A stretch of DNA of 29,402 nucleotides from Sulfurospirillum sp. UBA1314 (GTDB taxonomy: Bacteria > Campylobacterota > Campylobacteria > Campylobacterales > Sulfurospirillaceae). Shown here in pieces: positions 6,910 through 14,772 of this stretch (the first letter of the stretch is position 1; every line of letters starts with the position of its first letter). A program made the translations under genes and the position numbers. The notes under the pieces are model-generated. The model was given only the letters and a program-made list of their open reading frames with translations. It was not told the origin of the DNA and did not search any database. The DNA is taken from the NCBI GenBank assembly GCA_002307095.1, contig DBTO01000169.1, positions 1 through 29,402 on the forward strand. The letters run 5' to 3'.

Positions 6910-8394
6910 CTAATATCCGATTGCGAAATAAGTAAAAGGGCGCGCGCTAATTGTTTGTGTATTTGCCCCTTCATCTGCAAAATATAATGTTGCAGATGAT
7001 GTGGTTTTAACATGGTTGTTGTAATGGAAAATAGGACTTGAAGCATATTCCATAGAAGCATCTACGTGTACACATGCTGTAGGAAAAGTTATAGGGAAGG
7101 TTACCGCAACACTATATTGGTTAGACCCGCTAGCAGTAAGACTGCCTGTTCCCCATTGCAAATATAAACCATTTGGAAATTTTATATAGCCTGAAGCAGC
7201 CTTGCTTATCACCGCACCTAAAGTTGAAAACATGCTCGCGCCATCTGCTCCAGCAAGTAGTGTTCTAGCGAACGCTGTTAAGTCCGTTGTTGCAAAAGTA
7301 TCGCTCCCCGTTGCATAAATAAGTTTGTTCGCAGCAGTTGTCAACGCGGCAAGCGCTGTTAAGGTTGCATCGCTTGCTTGCTTACCTGCCAAAGCATTCA
7401 TAACAGTCGTCGCAAAGTTTGCATCATTACCTAATGCAGTAGCAAGCTCCTGTAAAGTATCAAGAGCAGCAGGGGAACTGTTCACTATATTTGCAATTGC
7501 CGTAGCGATAGCACTGGCGACTTCTGTTTTAGTGTTCGCATCGGTAATGCCATAACCTGCTAGCGTAGTTGCTTTTAAGGCTCGAGCTTCAAGAGCTGCT
7601 TGGAGCCCTGCAATATTTGCAATGCCTAAAGTGTCAAGAGTCACCTTGTTGAGTTTAATAAAAGTAACAAGTTCTTGCATTTGATCTAAGCTAGTGTCAT
7701 CACTAACTAAAACTGTATTGATCGCATTTATAGCATTTGTAACGTTAACACGGTAAGTTTCTAAGTCGACTAAGTCTGCAAACTGTACGTTGGTAGACAA
7801 GACTTTACCACCGGCTATTGATTGTGCTTGATTTTTAAAGCCCTCTGCTTCATCTCTATAAGTCTGTGCTTGATTTTTTGCGGTAATAGCATCCTCTGCA
7901 TTTTGAGATGCACCTTGTATCGCACTTATATTGTTTGCATTTAAAACCATGCTATCTATATTTAAAAAGAGAGTGTCAATCTTTGCTTTGATGGCAAAGA
8001 GTCCATCAAGTGCAGGTTTATCTGCGTAAAGACTCTCAAGTGTGGGTTTATCGGCAAAGAGACTTTCAAGCTTTGTTTTGATTGCAAATAGCCCATCTAA
8101 GGTGGATTTATCGGCATAGAGACTATCAAGCGTTGGTTTGTCATTAAAGATTGATGTGTGCTTTTCTTTATCTGCGTCAATGGAAACTAAAATGTCTTTG
8201 ATTGCCACAATAGTGTCGATGTTTGGTTTATTGGCATTAACTGCATTGATGTTAGATTTATTTTGGTCTACGGATAAAATCGCAAGCATATTGAGCAATA
8301 TAGGGTTAAGCTCTTCTAAAACTTGTTGAAATCCACCCTCTGGTAAGGTTATTGCTATTTTGTTGACGTTTGAAATGAAGCTATTTTCATTCAT
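6910..8394 (-). CDS. Tail fibre / receptor-binding protein with tandem 10-residue repeats
   Basis: The 494-residue product has three parts. Residues 43-142 contain ten consecutive 10-residue units with a Lys at every fourth position (for example FADKPTLESL, YADKPALDGL). The middle (about 160-380) is Ala/Thr-rich and includes the module AALDTLQELATALGNDANFA, which is widespread in phage fibre shafts. The C-terminal about 95 residues (YIKFPNGLYLQWGTGS to FTYFAIGY) look like the Gp53-like fibre tip domain. It would bind the host surface receptor. It follows the 180-residue gene by 9 bases and precedes a fibre-assembly gene. The start ATG has a ribosome site at AAGGAAAACC. Confidence 0.88.
   Translation of the reverse strand: MNENSFISNVNKIAITLPEGGFQQVLEELNPILLNMLAILSVDQNKSNINAVNANKPNIDTIVAIKDILVSIDADKEKHTSIFNDKPTLDSLYADKSTLDGLFAIKTKLESLFADKPTLESLYADKPALDGLFAIKAKIDTLFLNIDSMVLNANNISAIQGASQNAEDAITAKNQAQTYRDEAEGFKNQAQSIAGGKVLSTNVQFADLVDLETYRVNVTNAINAINTVLVSDDTSLDQMQELVTFIKLNKVTLDTLGIANIAGLQAALEARALKATTLAGYGITDANTKTEVASAIATAIANIVNSSPAALDTLQELATALGNDANFATTVMNALAGKQASDATLTALAALTTAANKLIYATGSDTFATTDLTAFARTLLAGADGASMFSTLGAVISKAASGYIKFPNGLYLQWGTGSLTASGSNQYSVAVTFPITFPTACVHVDASMEYASSPIFHYNNHVKTTSSATLYFADEGANTQTISARPFTYFAIGY
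7969..8268 (-). repeat. Ten tandem 30-bp coding repeats in the tail fibre gene
   Basis: The DNA encoding residues 43-142 of the fibre is an imperfect 30-bp tandem repeat, easiest to see as alternating forms of tttatcggcaaagagact and tttgattgcaaatagccc on the plus strand. Each unit encodes a pattern with Lys at the fourth position. Such repeats can change copy number by slippage or recombination, altering fibre length. Confidence 0.75.
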
Positions 8395-8403
8395 GGTTTT
8401 CCT

Positions 8404-8946
8404 TTATACCTGTGCTAAAACAGCATCTAAGTCCGTAAGACACTGCGCTTTAAAAAAAGATGGTTGCGCTGTTTCATACTCAGCAAATTGTATGAAAGCT
8501 TCGATGGATTCTTTATAATTGGTTGGTGTTAAAATTTGAGTAGTGTCGCTTAACCACGTATCTAATTTTTCAATAAAATCTTGTAACACGATGGGCAGAT
8601 CACCCCCGGTGTAAAATAGATGGGTAAAAATACTCTGATAGTAAAAAGGAGTCATGATGTCAGAAAGCGTGAGATCGCCTTCTCCATCAAAGATAAAAAG
8701 TGGTATTTTTTTGGTGAGTTTATTTTCAGTGGATTCAAGCATGTAAAGGGCATAACGTGCTAAAACATCATTGGCGGGTGTTGTAAAAGCTGATGTATCG
8801 CAGTTGAGTGAAACACTGGTTGGAGTAGCATCTATGGTAGTCGTAAGGGGAGTAATGGCATTGCCATATTTATCACACTCATAGAGGGTCACGGTTGCAG
8901 TAGATGAGATGTTAAAAAATGTTCGATCGATGGTAACAGTTCTCAC
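8404..8946 (-). CDS. Predicted virion protein upstream of the tail fibre, GTG start
   Basis: The 180-residue protein is rich in Thr and beta-prone in its first half (residues 1-70, with repeated TxTxxxT spacing) and more helical in its second half. It has no membrane segment and no recognised enzymatic motif. The chosen start is GTG at 8946, because AGGAG lies 8 bases upstream and the nearby ATG is out of frame. It is the first gene after a putative late promoter and is followed by the tail fibre, so it may be a fibre-attachment or baseplate-type component. I do not recognise the family. Confidence 0.72.
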   Translation of the reverse strand: MRTVTIDRTFFNISSTATVTLYECDKYGNAITPLTTTIDATPTSVSLNCDTSAFTTPANDVLARYALYMLESTENKLTKKIPLFIFDGEGDLTLSDIMTPFYYQSIFTHLFYTGGDLPIVLQDFIEKLDTWLSDTTQILTPTNYKESIEAFIQFAEYETAQPSFFKAQCLTDLDAVLAQV

Positions 8947-8948
8947 CG

Positions 8949-8983
8949 TGCATGCTCCTTTTAAAAGATAAGGAGATTATGCA
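8949..8983 (-). promoter_or_regulatory. Inverted repeat that can mask the ribosome binding site of the 8404-8946 gene
   Basis: Minus strand CTCCTT (8975-8970) pairs with AAGGAG (8960-8955), the ribosome site of the GTG start at 8946, around a 9-nt loop. An outer pair, TGCAT (8983-8979) with ATGCA (8953-8949), extends the fold. As at the ketosynthase gene, the anti-SD arm lies between the -10-like hexamer and the expected start of transcription. Confidence 0.5.
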
Positions 8984-9014
8984 CTATGTGAGATCGTTAA
9001 AAAAGGGCGGTAAA
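8976..9014 (-). promoter_or_regulatory. Putative phage late promoter, copy 2
   Basis: Box TTTACCGCCCTTTTTT at 9014-8999, then 17 nt, then CATAAT (8981-8976), a 5/6 match to TATAAT. It lies in the 76-bp gap between the 129-residue gene and the 180-residue gene. Sequence before the box (GAGAGCC) can form only a mismatched stem with GCCCTTT, so this copy is a poor terminator. Confidence 0.55.
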
Positions 9015-9022
9015 GGCTCTCT

Positions 9023-9412
9023 TTAACTCCATGCAGACTCTAAAGCGGCTTGGGCTTTATCTTCTTTTGCAGTTTGTCGCGCGACTCTTTTTTCTTCCAT
9101 ACCAAAGATTTTGTCCTGGTACTGTTTTTTGTTGTAGGAGTCATAAATAGATGCAACACCTTTTACGGCAGAAGCTATACTACCAAGGGAAACACCGCTG
9201 AACATATCGGATGTACTACTGGAATCGTCGGCGCTATCCCCTAGGTAATCAGACGCCTTAATGCCTATGCTTGCATCGGTAGTTGTAGCAGTAGAACTGC
9301 CATCGAGTCCAAAGTCAGACGTCTCTGTCCCTCCAAAATACTTGTCACTTAGCGATGTATCTCGCTCGCTAAGCGCGCTACCGTACACACCGTTTTGTAT
9401 TGAGTTTGCCAT
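9023..9412 (-). CDS. Small Ser/Thr/Asp-rich virion-cluster protein
   Basis: The 129-residue product is low-complexity (Ser, Thr, Asp, Gly) in residues 1-75 and then helical and charged (YDSYNKKQYQDKIFGMEEKRVARQTAKEDKAQAALESAWS). No membrane segment or catalytic motif is visible. It begins 3 bases after the membrane-spanning virion protein stop, with ribosome site AAAGGATAAACG, and ends just before a late-promoter box. The disordered-then-helical layout is common in small internal or tail-plug virion proteins, but the role is unknown. Confidence 0.7.
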   Translation of the reverse strand: MANSIQNGVYGSALSERDTSLSDKYFGGTETSDFGLDGSSTATTTDASIGIKASDYLGDSADDSSSTSDMFSGVSLGSIASAVKGVASIYDSYNKKQYQDKIFGMEEKRVARQTAKEDKAQAALESAWS

Positions 9413-9415
9413 CGT

Positions 9416-10342
9416 TTATCCTTTAAGTAAATTTTCTAAATACACATCGCTTCCAGACATACCGTAATAATATCGATCACTGTTTACTGCAACGTCCATC
9501 TCTTCATTGAGGTTGGTACTTACGATGCCTGTCATATAACGATACGGCTCATACGCATCAGAGACAGAGTAAAGACTACTGCCTGCACCAGCATTGTAGA
9601 TATCTCCCCCTGCCAAAACTCTACCGATAGTTGCAGTATCGCTGTAAATCTCAAACCACTGTTGTCTCGCTGAGGCAATAGAATTTATGTATGCTTGTAG
9701 GTCAGAGACATACTGTTCTAGTAAATTTTGCCAATATTCTTTTGATTCTAAAATGCTTTTTAAGCTCCCATATACGTCATAGCCTGTCATAACCTTTCCA
9801 AGTGTTCCCCATGCACTATAAAGATTTGTATAACTCTCTTCTAAAGATTTTACCCAGCCCATATCTGAGATATATTGAAACGCCATATACCCCACATAAA
9901 ACGTTGATATCATCACTAATGCACCGGCAATGATCTCTTTGTATTCATCGATATAGTTCGTTCCAAAAAGAGCGTGTTCTATACTCCCTACGATGTCTAA
10001 GAGATGCAGTAAAAATGCGCTGCCATTAAACTGTGCATCTAAAACGACAATAGCCGCCATAATGACTAAAGGGTTAAACCCACTGTACACGACAGCAATA
10101 GCAACGACAAGGACAGTGATCGTCGTTTTTATACCTCCCCATGCCTTTTGAAAGTCTCCTGTACGTATGCCATTAAAGACATCATCGTTTGCTTGGGCAA
10201 ATCCTTTTTCAACATTGACCGCAAAATCAGCAGCAACCACAAATAGATCGCCGACATCACCACCGATGATCTTACCTACTGCTTTGAGAGGGGCATTAAC
10301 GATTTTACTAATGCCTCCGATTATTTTTGCTGTGCCGCCCAT
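9416..10342 (-). CDS. Membrane-spanning virion protein, candidate acylation target
   Basis: I choose the ATG at 10342 (MGGTAKIIGG), which has AGAAGG upstream; this gives 308 residues and overlaps the GNAT-like gene by 22 bases. Residues 1-35 are glycine- and lysine-rich and amphipathic. Residues about 70-105 and 137-160 are strongly hydrophobic (TTITVLVVAIAVV, PLVIMAAIVVLDA, IIAGALVMISTFYVGYMAF). The C-terminal half is Tyr/Ser-rich and soluble. Such a mix in a head-tail gene block suggests a protein that enters or spans the inner membrane during DNA entry. Its overlap with the GNAT-like and ACP genes makes it the first candidate for fatty acylation; this is inference only. Confidence 0.72.
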   Translation of the reverse strand: MGGTAKIIGGISKIVNAPLKAVGKIIGGDVGDLFVVAADFAVNVEKGFAQANDDVFNGIRTGDFQKAWGGIKTTITVLVVAIAVVYSGFNPLVIMAAIVVLDAQFNGSAFLLHLLDIVGSIEHALFGTNYIDEYKEIIAGALVMISTFYVGYMAFQYISDMGWVKSLEESYTNLYSAWGTLGKVMTGYDVYGSLKSILESKEYWQNLLEQYVSDLQAYINSIASARQQWFEIYSDTATIGRVLAGGDIYNAGAGSSLYSVSDAYEPYRYMTGIVSTNLNEEMDVAVNSDRYYYGMSGSDVYLENLLKG

Positions 10343-10761
10343 GCGTTTACCTTCTCTTTCATGGAGTTTAGTGAACGTAGCCCACACCATAGGTATTCAT
10401 CTTTTAGTGCAGTAGGGCTCACATAATTTTTAAAACTCTCAATATTTTTAGCATGAATATAAACAGGGTAGCCATCAGGGATCAGTGAAAAGATGTGTGC
10501 ATAAAAGAATAAACTTTCCATTTTCCCTCGATACTTTGGCGCGATCCAATAGTACGATAGTGAACAGCTTTGTGTCTTACCTACTACAAAGCACCCAATG
10601 GCTTCAATTTCGTCTGTTATGTCATCTATGCCTATCTGCGCAACCCCTAGCTTTAGGTGCATTTTTAGGCTCTGTTTTAGGCGTTTATCTTTGAGTATGG
10701 GTTGAAGAATCGCAATGACTTTATCAAGGTGATGAGTCTTAAGTGATGTTATTTTGAGCAT
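10321..10761 (-). CDS. GNAT-like acyltransferase encoded beside the acyl carrier protein
   Basis: The preferred start is the ATG at 10761 (MLKITSLKTHH) with AGGA six bases upstream, giving 146 residues. The centre reads CFVVGK, then SLSYYWIAPKYRGKMESLFFYA, then YPVYIHAKNIESFKNYVSP. This resembles the beta4-alpha3 region of GNAT folds, with a RGxxxS acyl-CoA/ACP pyrophosphate loop (canonical Q/RxxGxG/A, here degenerate), followed by the beta5 N-x-x-S-x-x-F-Y segment. Several GNAT-fold families use acyl-ACP donors: RTX-toxin acyltransferases, LuxI synthases and FeeM-type N-acyl amino acid synthases. The gene overlaps the ACP gene by 23 bases and the membrane protein gene by 22, so the three are translationally linked. 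The fold call is moderate; donor and target are inferred. Confidence 0.6.
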   Translation of the reverse strand: MLKITSLKTHHLDKVIAILQPILKDKRLKQSLKMHLKLGVAQIGIDDITDEIEAIGCFVVGKTQSCSLSYYWIAPKYRGKMESLFFYAHIFSLIPDGYPVYIHAKNIESFKNYVSPTALKDEYLWCGLRSLNSMKEKVNAWAAQQK

Positions 10762-10993
10762 CAATGATCCTGTCAATAATCACTTTAATAGTCAGCGCCT
10801 CATAATTAAAGGCACGCATTTCATCACTCGGAAAGCACTTGCCATATTTTTCCTCTATCGATAACCAAAAAAGTGCATATCCAAATGAATCTATTTCACT
10901 TTCACTAAGCGTGCTATCTTCGTGTAACGCTTTACCATGCTCAGCTTCAATGGTCTCGTTTAGATAGTGTAAGATCGATTCTCTATTGAACAT
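10739..10993 (-). CDS. Acyl carrier protein
   Basis: The 84-residue acidic protein aligns by eye with acyl carrier proteins along its length. It has an N-terminal helix (SILHYLNETIEAEHG), a STLSESEIDSFGYALFWLSIEEKYG block with Ser36 in the DSF motif (the usual DSL) where 4'-phosphopantetheine is attached, an acidic helix II and a final helix LTIKVIIDRIIDA. Size and Ser position match E. coli AcpP. The start ATG overlaps the preceding stop as TAATG, with GGAGG 7 bases upstream. No phosphopantetheinyl transferase gene is in the window, so the host AcpS would have to activate it. Placement among head-tail genes is unusual. It should act with the GNAT-like protein downstream and possibly the ketosynthase at 1819-2721. 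Confidence 0.85.
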   Translation of the reverse strand: MFNRESILHYLNETIEAEHGKALHEDSTLSESEIDSFGYALFWLSIEEKYGKCFPSDEMRAFNYEALTIKVIIDRIIDAQNNIT

Positions 10994-11694
10994 TATTGAA
11001 CCTCCAAAAAGTTGTCTTCTGCGCGCACGGTAATCGTGGAGCCAATCTCTGTTGGTTTTGCAATAGAAGCGTATTTGCTAGTGCTTGGTAAATTGTTGGT
11101 TATGGTGATGAGATTTGATGTAGCTGATATTGCATCAATACTGGTTTTTACCGCTGTATGTATGTCTTCAGTAAGACTTATATCCTCGTCATCGGAAACG
11201 ACTTTCATGTAGTTTACTTTGTGCTCAGCGGCTTTGATTTGGTTGTTGTCGTTGCTCGCTTTGAGCAATACGAAACGTCTTGACTCTTCGGTTAAAGCTG
11301 ATTCCCATGTAACAAGTATTTGTTGATTTTTGAGTGTGATATTGGCTTTAGTATCTTGTTGACGTAAACGCTCGGAGTTGATCTGCTCCATAGTGAGCAC
11401 TGTCGTCTCATGTACAAGGACGGTCTCTTTTTTAGTTTTAAGCACTTTGGCAAGTTCGCCATCGAGTGCCATGGATGAACGGATTATAACATCGTACTGA
11501 CCAAGATAGGTTTTGCTCATAAAATCAGAAAATGCGAGAGATTGTTCTTGGGCTGTTAAACTAAAATCTTTTAACCCCTCTAAAAAAGACTCTTTTGCTT
11601 CTTGAAAAAGAGGATTTGTTTTTGCATTGTCGCTGAGAGTGTCTATTTTATTCATCAGCTCATTAAGGGCTGTGTTAGTCGTTACAACTGCCAT
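10993..11694 (-). CDS. Predicted virion protein (unknown family)
   Basis: The 233-residue product (ATG at 11694; a GTG three bases earlier would add one residue) is mostly helical up to about residue 170 and beta/Thr-rich near the end. Residues 60-125 include IIRSSMALDGELAKVLKTKK and TVLTMEQINSERLRQQDTKANI, resembling helical oligomerisation segments. It lies in the block between head-tail adaptor and ACP. A structural role, perhaps a connector-associated or internal core protein, is the most likely, but no family is recognised. Its stop overlaps the ACP start. Confidence 0.72.
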   Translation of the reverse strand: MAVVTTNTALNELMNKIDTLSDNAKTNPLFQEAKESFLEGLKDFSLTAQEQSLAFSDFMSKTYLGQYDVIIRSSMALDGELAKVLKTKKETVLVHETTVLTMEQINSERLRQQDTKANITLKNQQILVTWESALTEESRRFVLLKASNDNNQIKAAEHKVNYMKVVSDDEDISLTEDIHTAVKTSIDAISATSNLITITNNLPSTSKYASIAKPTEIGSTITVRAEDNFLEVQ

Positions 11695-11696
11695 CA

Positions 11697-12302
11697 CTAA
11701 ACCTTATTGTAATTTTGATAATACGTTTTAGAGTTTTTAAAACTGAAATAGTCTTTTTTAACTTTGCTTATCTCTGCATTGTAAAGCTCCAAGTAATGCG
11801 TGCTTTTACTAATAGACTCTTTGCGTGTCTCTTTAAGATTGGCGAGATACAGTGCATAGAAAATCAAAGCATTTTTTGCAAGCTCAGGAAGGTCAAGTAC
11901 GACATCTTTTCCGTAGATCGTTTGTGTGAACTGGTACACCACTTCTACTTGAGACGATGCACTAGGTGTCGGTAAGATGCGAAGACCGTCATAGTTACTG
12001 ATGGCAACGTGTCTACATGTAAGATGTTCCCTATGGCGTGTCGCCCATACAAAACTTTTAATATCAATCTGCTTGTCATTTAAAAATACCCCAATGATCT
12101 GTATAAGATCACGAGGCAATGGAAGTGGGTTAACACTTCCATCATGCGTGAAAAAGATAGATTTTTGGTAGATGAGAAGTTCTTTTGAGACTTCAAGATA
12201 GGCAAGGCGAATTTTGTCAAGTAAAGACTCTTCACTCCAATTTTCTACCTTTTCATCGTTTAAGTTTTCTCTAACTGCCAAATAAATATCTTCTTGTGTC
12301 AT
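11697..12302 (-). CDS. Head-tail adaptor / tail tubular-like protein
   Basis: The 201-residue product begins with helices (MTQEDIYLAVRENLNDE, ESLLDKIRLAYLEVSKELLIYQ), followed by a beta region FTHDGSVNPLPLPRDLIQIIGVFLNDKQI and then a second helical part. The phrase in which LPRDLIQIIGVFL is followed by GLRILPTPSASSQVEVVYQ is typical of phage adaptor or gatekeeper proteins that sit under the portal, where a 'P-x-D-xx-xI' strand is followed by 'L-x-i-x-P' and a Tyr-rich strand. Position after the capsid genes agrees. The exact ring in the connector cannot be told from sequence alone. Confidence 0.62.
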   Translation of the reverse strand: MTQEDIYLAVRENLNDEKVENWSEESLLDKIRLAYLEVSKELLIYQKSIFFTHDGSVNPLPLPRDLIQIIGVFLNDKQIDIKSFVWATRHREHLTCRHVAISNYDGLRILPTPSASSQVEVVYQFTQTIYGKDVVLDLPELAKNALIFYALYLANLKETRKESISKSTHYLELYNAEISKVKKDYFSFKNSKTYYQNYNKV

Positions 12303-12311
12303 GGTATGCCC

Positions 12312-12548
12312 TTACTCTGCTACAACAAAAAACGGTTTTTTAAGCCAATGGCGAGCCAACATGGTTGGAAGCATTACTTTTTGCCCTGGCTCTAATTTGA
12401 CTGTTTCAAACACTTCAACCATAGAGGCATCAAGATCGATAGGCTCTGTGCTTGTGTATTGAAGTGTTGTAACCCCAACATTCAAAGTAGGTAGTGCTTC
12501 TTGTTCACTACCTTCCTTTAATTTGTCTTTTTGGTTAAAGATACCCAT
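12312..12548 (-). CDS. Small head-associated protein
   Basis: The 78-residue product has a polar N-terminal third and a beta-prone rest (TLNVGVTTLQYTSTEP, MVEVFETVKLEPGQKVMLP), ending KKPFFVVAE. It looks like a small beta-barrel or head-completion protein. Its ATG overlaps the stop of the 122-residue gene, and it is followed by the adaptor gene after 9 bases. The family is not recognised. Confidence 0.68.
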   Translation of the reverse strand: MGIFNQKDKLKEGSEQEALPTLNVGVTTLQYTSTEPIDLDASMVEVFETVKLEPGQKVMLPTMLARHWLKKPFFVVAE

Positions 12549-12916
12549 TAGTAGTCTCTTGCTTCTTGTGTTGGTAAGAAATACACAATTCTAACGATAG
12601 CTGCACCAGTGCTACTTGCTTGGCTAAATGTTAGGCAAAGACCTTCGGATTTTGTCAACTCTTTTTGTACCGTAGATTTAAAGTTACCTACGGCTGAGAT
12701 GGCTTGATTGTCTAAGAGAAGATTGGTTTGGCTATCTACCCCTAAATCAATCGTTGTGCCTGATGCAAAGGCTGTAGTCACCTCAATAGAAGCACTGATG
12801 ATGTCTGCTCCTTGTAGGAGATTCCCTACATCTACAACTGCATTGGTTCCAGTATTGGCAGCAACGACAACTTTTTTAATAAGCTCTTGATAGGGCTGTA
12901 CATAACTTTTTTTCAT
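12548..12916 (-). CDS. Head decoration or stabilising protein candidate
   Basis: The 122-residue product is rich in Thr, Ala, Val and Ser with beta-strand alternation (SIEVTTAFASGTTIDLGVDS, AAIVRIVYFLPTQEARDY). It is encoded immediately after the major capsid protein, sharing a base with its stop region. Beta-rich 110-130-residue proteins in this place are often capsid cement or head-fibre proteins in phages with DUF4043-type capsids. There is no membrane segment. Assignment is by context and composition. Confidence 0.66.
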   Translation of the reverse strand: MKKSYVQPYQELIKKVVVAANTGTNAVVDVGNLLQGADIISASIEVTTAFASGTTIDLGVDSQTNLLLDNQAISAVGNFKSTVQKELTKSEGLCLTFSQASSTGAAIVRIVYFLPTQEARDY

Positions 12917-14094
12917 TAGATACCCTTTCTTGCATAGACAAAGCCCATCACGGACAGGTCTTGGTTATGGTAAATTGATTTTTGCTCTGCTTCATTAACA
13001 CCAATGTATTTTGCTTTGGCGATACCTAAGAGTCTGTCGATAGCGACTGATGCTTTACGCCCATTATCTAATGTGTCATCAACATATAGTTTAAAACCAT
13101 CGTCAATAGGAAGAACCATTGCCGTTGCGCCAAGAATCAGCCCAATGGATGTTTCAACACTGCCTGTTCCTGCATATTTAGCAAGAGAGACTTGCTCTAC
13201 ACCCTTTGTGATATAAGACTCATGAGCATCCTTACAACTCATGACACCGGCACCATCTTCATTCCATACATCTGCATCAATAACGATGCTACCGTCAATG
13301 TAGCCAAGTTGACCCGTAAAGAGTGAGTTGTCATAACCTCTGATACCTGCTTCTTTTTGCATATCTTTCCACTCAGCATCTTCTTTAAGTGAAGCACAAC
13401 CAAAACTATCTAAGAGCACGATGAAGACTTTTTGATAGCGATCAATGCCATTGAGATTTGAAACCACATTTTTATAAGGACGAAGTGGTGGAACGCTTTT
13501 CCCTGCTTGGTTAATGCCAAGACGAGCGCGAGTCAGTGCTCTGCGAATACTTGCAACGGTTGGAACATCGTCTGCTGTGATCTGAGCACACATAGATTCA
13601 ATCGTACCTGCACTTGGTAAAGCCCATAAAGTACCGTTTGCCTTAGCGCACGCAACATTGGTAAGGTTGTTTGAAACGTTTGCATATGTTTTACGCTCAA
13701 ATTGCTCGATTTGCCATTCAGTTAAAGCTTCGCTTGATTGTGATGCGAAGTCGAAGCCATCACGATACTCATGAAATCGTTTGTCATCTGATCGAAGAGA
13801 ATTACCAAAAATGCCTACATAGACATCTTGCGAGAGATAATTCATCTGATCTCTGTTTGTTTCAAAATCTGTGTTATCTTTAACACCTTTCCCTTTAAGC
13901 CTATCACGCAGCTTAACTGTAACAATTCCCGCTTTGGCAGGTGCTAAGGATGTTTTGATAATAGCATTGCTATTACTGCCTGTCATAGCTGCAAAAAAGT
14001 TTTGTCTTGCTACTGCTTTATCAATGTCTTTCGCAATGACTACTTGATCTTTGGGATCAAAAATATTCAATCTTTCACTGAGGATGGGATCCAT
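12916..14094 (-). CDS. Major capsid protein, DUF4043 / N4-gp56-like family
   Basis: The 392-residue product contains the family's early block: AGIVTVKLRDRLKGKGVK, followed about 25 residues later by DVYVGIFGNSLRSDDKRFHEYRDGFDFASQSSEALTEWQ. It corresponds to the 'TxxLRxxLxGxGv ... i.q...svr' region of N4-gp56/DUF4043 capsids. The centre holds a helix-rich domain (TVASIRRALTRARLGINQ), and the C-terminus has the YVHIFVL-type beta core (VSNLNGIDRYQKVFIVLLDS). Size is normal for an HK97-fold subunit without a delta-domain protease. It follows the scaffold gene by 17 bases with ribosome site AAGGAGAAAAG. It forms the head shell. This is one of the most secure calls in the virion region. Confidence 0.88.
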   Translation of the reverse strand: MDPILSERLNIFDPKDQVVIAKDIDKAVARQNFFAAMTGSNSNAIIKTSLAPAKAGIVTVKLRDRLKGKGVKDNTDFETNRDQMNYLSQDVYVGIFGNSLRSDDKRFHEYRDGFDFASQSSEALTEWQIEQFERKTYANVSNNLTNVACAKANGTLWALPSAGTIESMCAQITADDVPTVASIRRALTRARLGINQAGKSVPPLRPYKNVVSNLNGIDRYQKVFIVLLDSFGCASLKEDAEWKDMQKEAGIRGYDNSLFTGQLGYIDGSIVIDADVWNEDGAGVMSCKDAHESYITKGVEQVSLAKYAGTGSVETSIGLILGATAMVLPIDDGFKLYVDDTLDNGRKASVAIDRLLGIAKAKYIGVNEAEQKSIYHNQDLSVMGFVYARKGI

Positions 14095-14111
14095 CTTTTC
14101 TCCTTATTGTT

Positions 14112-14771
14112 TTATGCTCTTCTTAACCAAGGGTTGTCGGAAACCCCATTGGCAACGCCGCTGTTCACATCTCCATGACCACCTTCAAGTTTTAGGGGTA
14201 CTTTTTCATCACCGTCACCATCGTTTTGTGATGGTTTGGCTTTTTGGAAGTCTTTGTACAGTTCTTCGTACATCTCACGTGGTGGAAGAGCAGCAAGCTC
14301 TTTTTGTCTGCGAGGTGTTAGGTCTTGGTCAAAGAATTCTCTAAGTGCCACCTTGTCTGCTTCGGGGTGTGCTGTTAAAAACTCGCCCATCGCTGCTTTG
14401 TAGGTTTGGCTCTCTTCTTTAAGATGGATTTGTTTTTCAAGGTCAGTAATCGCGCCTTCTTTGGTGCTGATCTTTTCCTTTAAAAACGCCTCTTTCTTTT
14501 GCTCATACAGAGCTAAATAAGCGCCTGAATCGCTAAACTGTAACTCTTGCTCTTCGGGGGTTAGGGTTGCGTTGAACTCTTTAATGAAGTCAGCATCAAG
14601 ACTATTTTGTGATTGTGCTAATTCATCTTTTAAGAGTTGAAGTTTGGCTTTGTCTGTTGCGATACCATTATCTTGCATAGGAGGTGGTGGTGGGGGTGTG
14701 CCCCCTGGTGTAACCTCTGTTTGCTTAGATGGATCGATAGTGCCAACGGGTGCGGTGGCGTTTCCGTCCAT
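14112..14771 (-). CDS. Capsid scaffolding protein
   Basis: I choose ATG 14771 (MDGNATAPVG) because AAGGAGAG stands just upstream; 219 residues result. The sequence has a disordered Pro/Thr/Gly start (residues 5-32 with a run of six prolines), then charged coiled coil (about 35-110), then a helix block TPRRQKELAALPPREMYEELYKDF and an acidic/glycine tail ending DNPWLRRA. This is the typical form of phage scaffolding proteins: central coiled coil and C-terminal basic helix that touches the coat protein. It lies directly before the capsid gene and directly after a putative late promoter. Confidence 0.8.
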   Translation of the reverse strand: MDGNATAPVGTIDPSKQTEVTPGGTPPPPPPMQDNGIATDKAKLQLLKDELAQSQNSLDADFIKEFNATLTPEEQELQFSDSGAYLALYEQKKEAFLKEKISTKEGAITDLEKQIHLKEESQTYKAAMGEFLTAHPEADKVALREFFDQDLTPRRQKELAALPPREMYEELYKDFQKAKPSQNDGDGDEKVPLKLEGGHGDVNSGVANGVSDNPWLRRA

Positions 14772-14772
14772 G

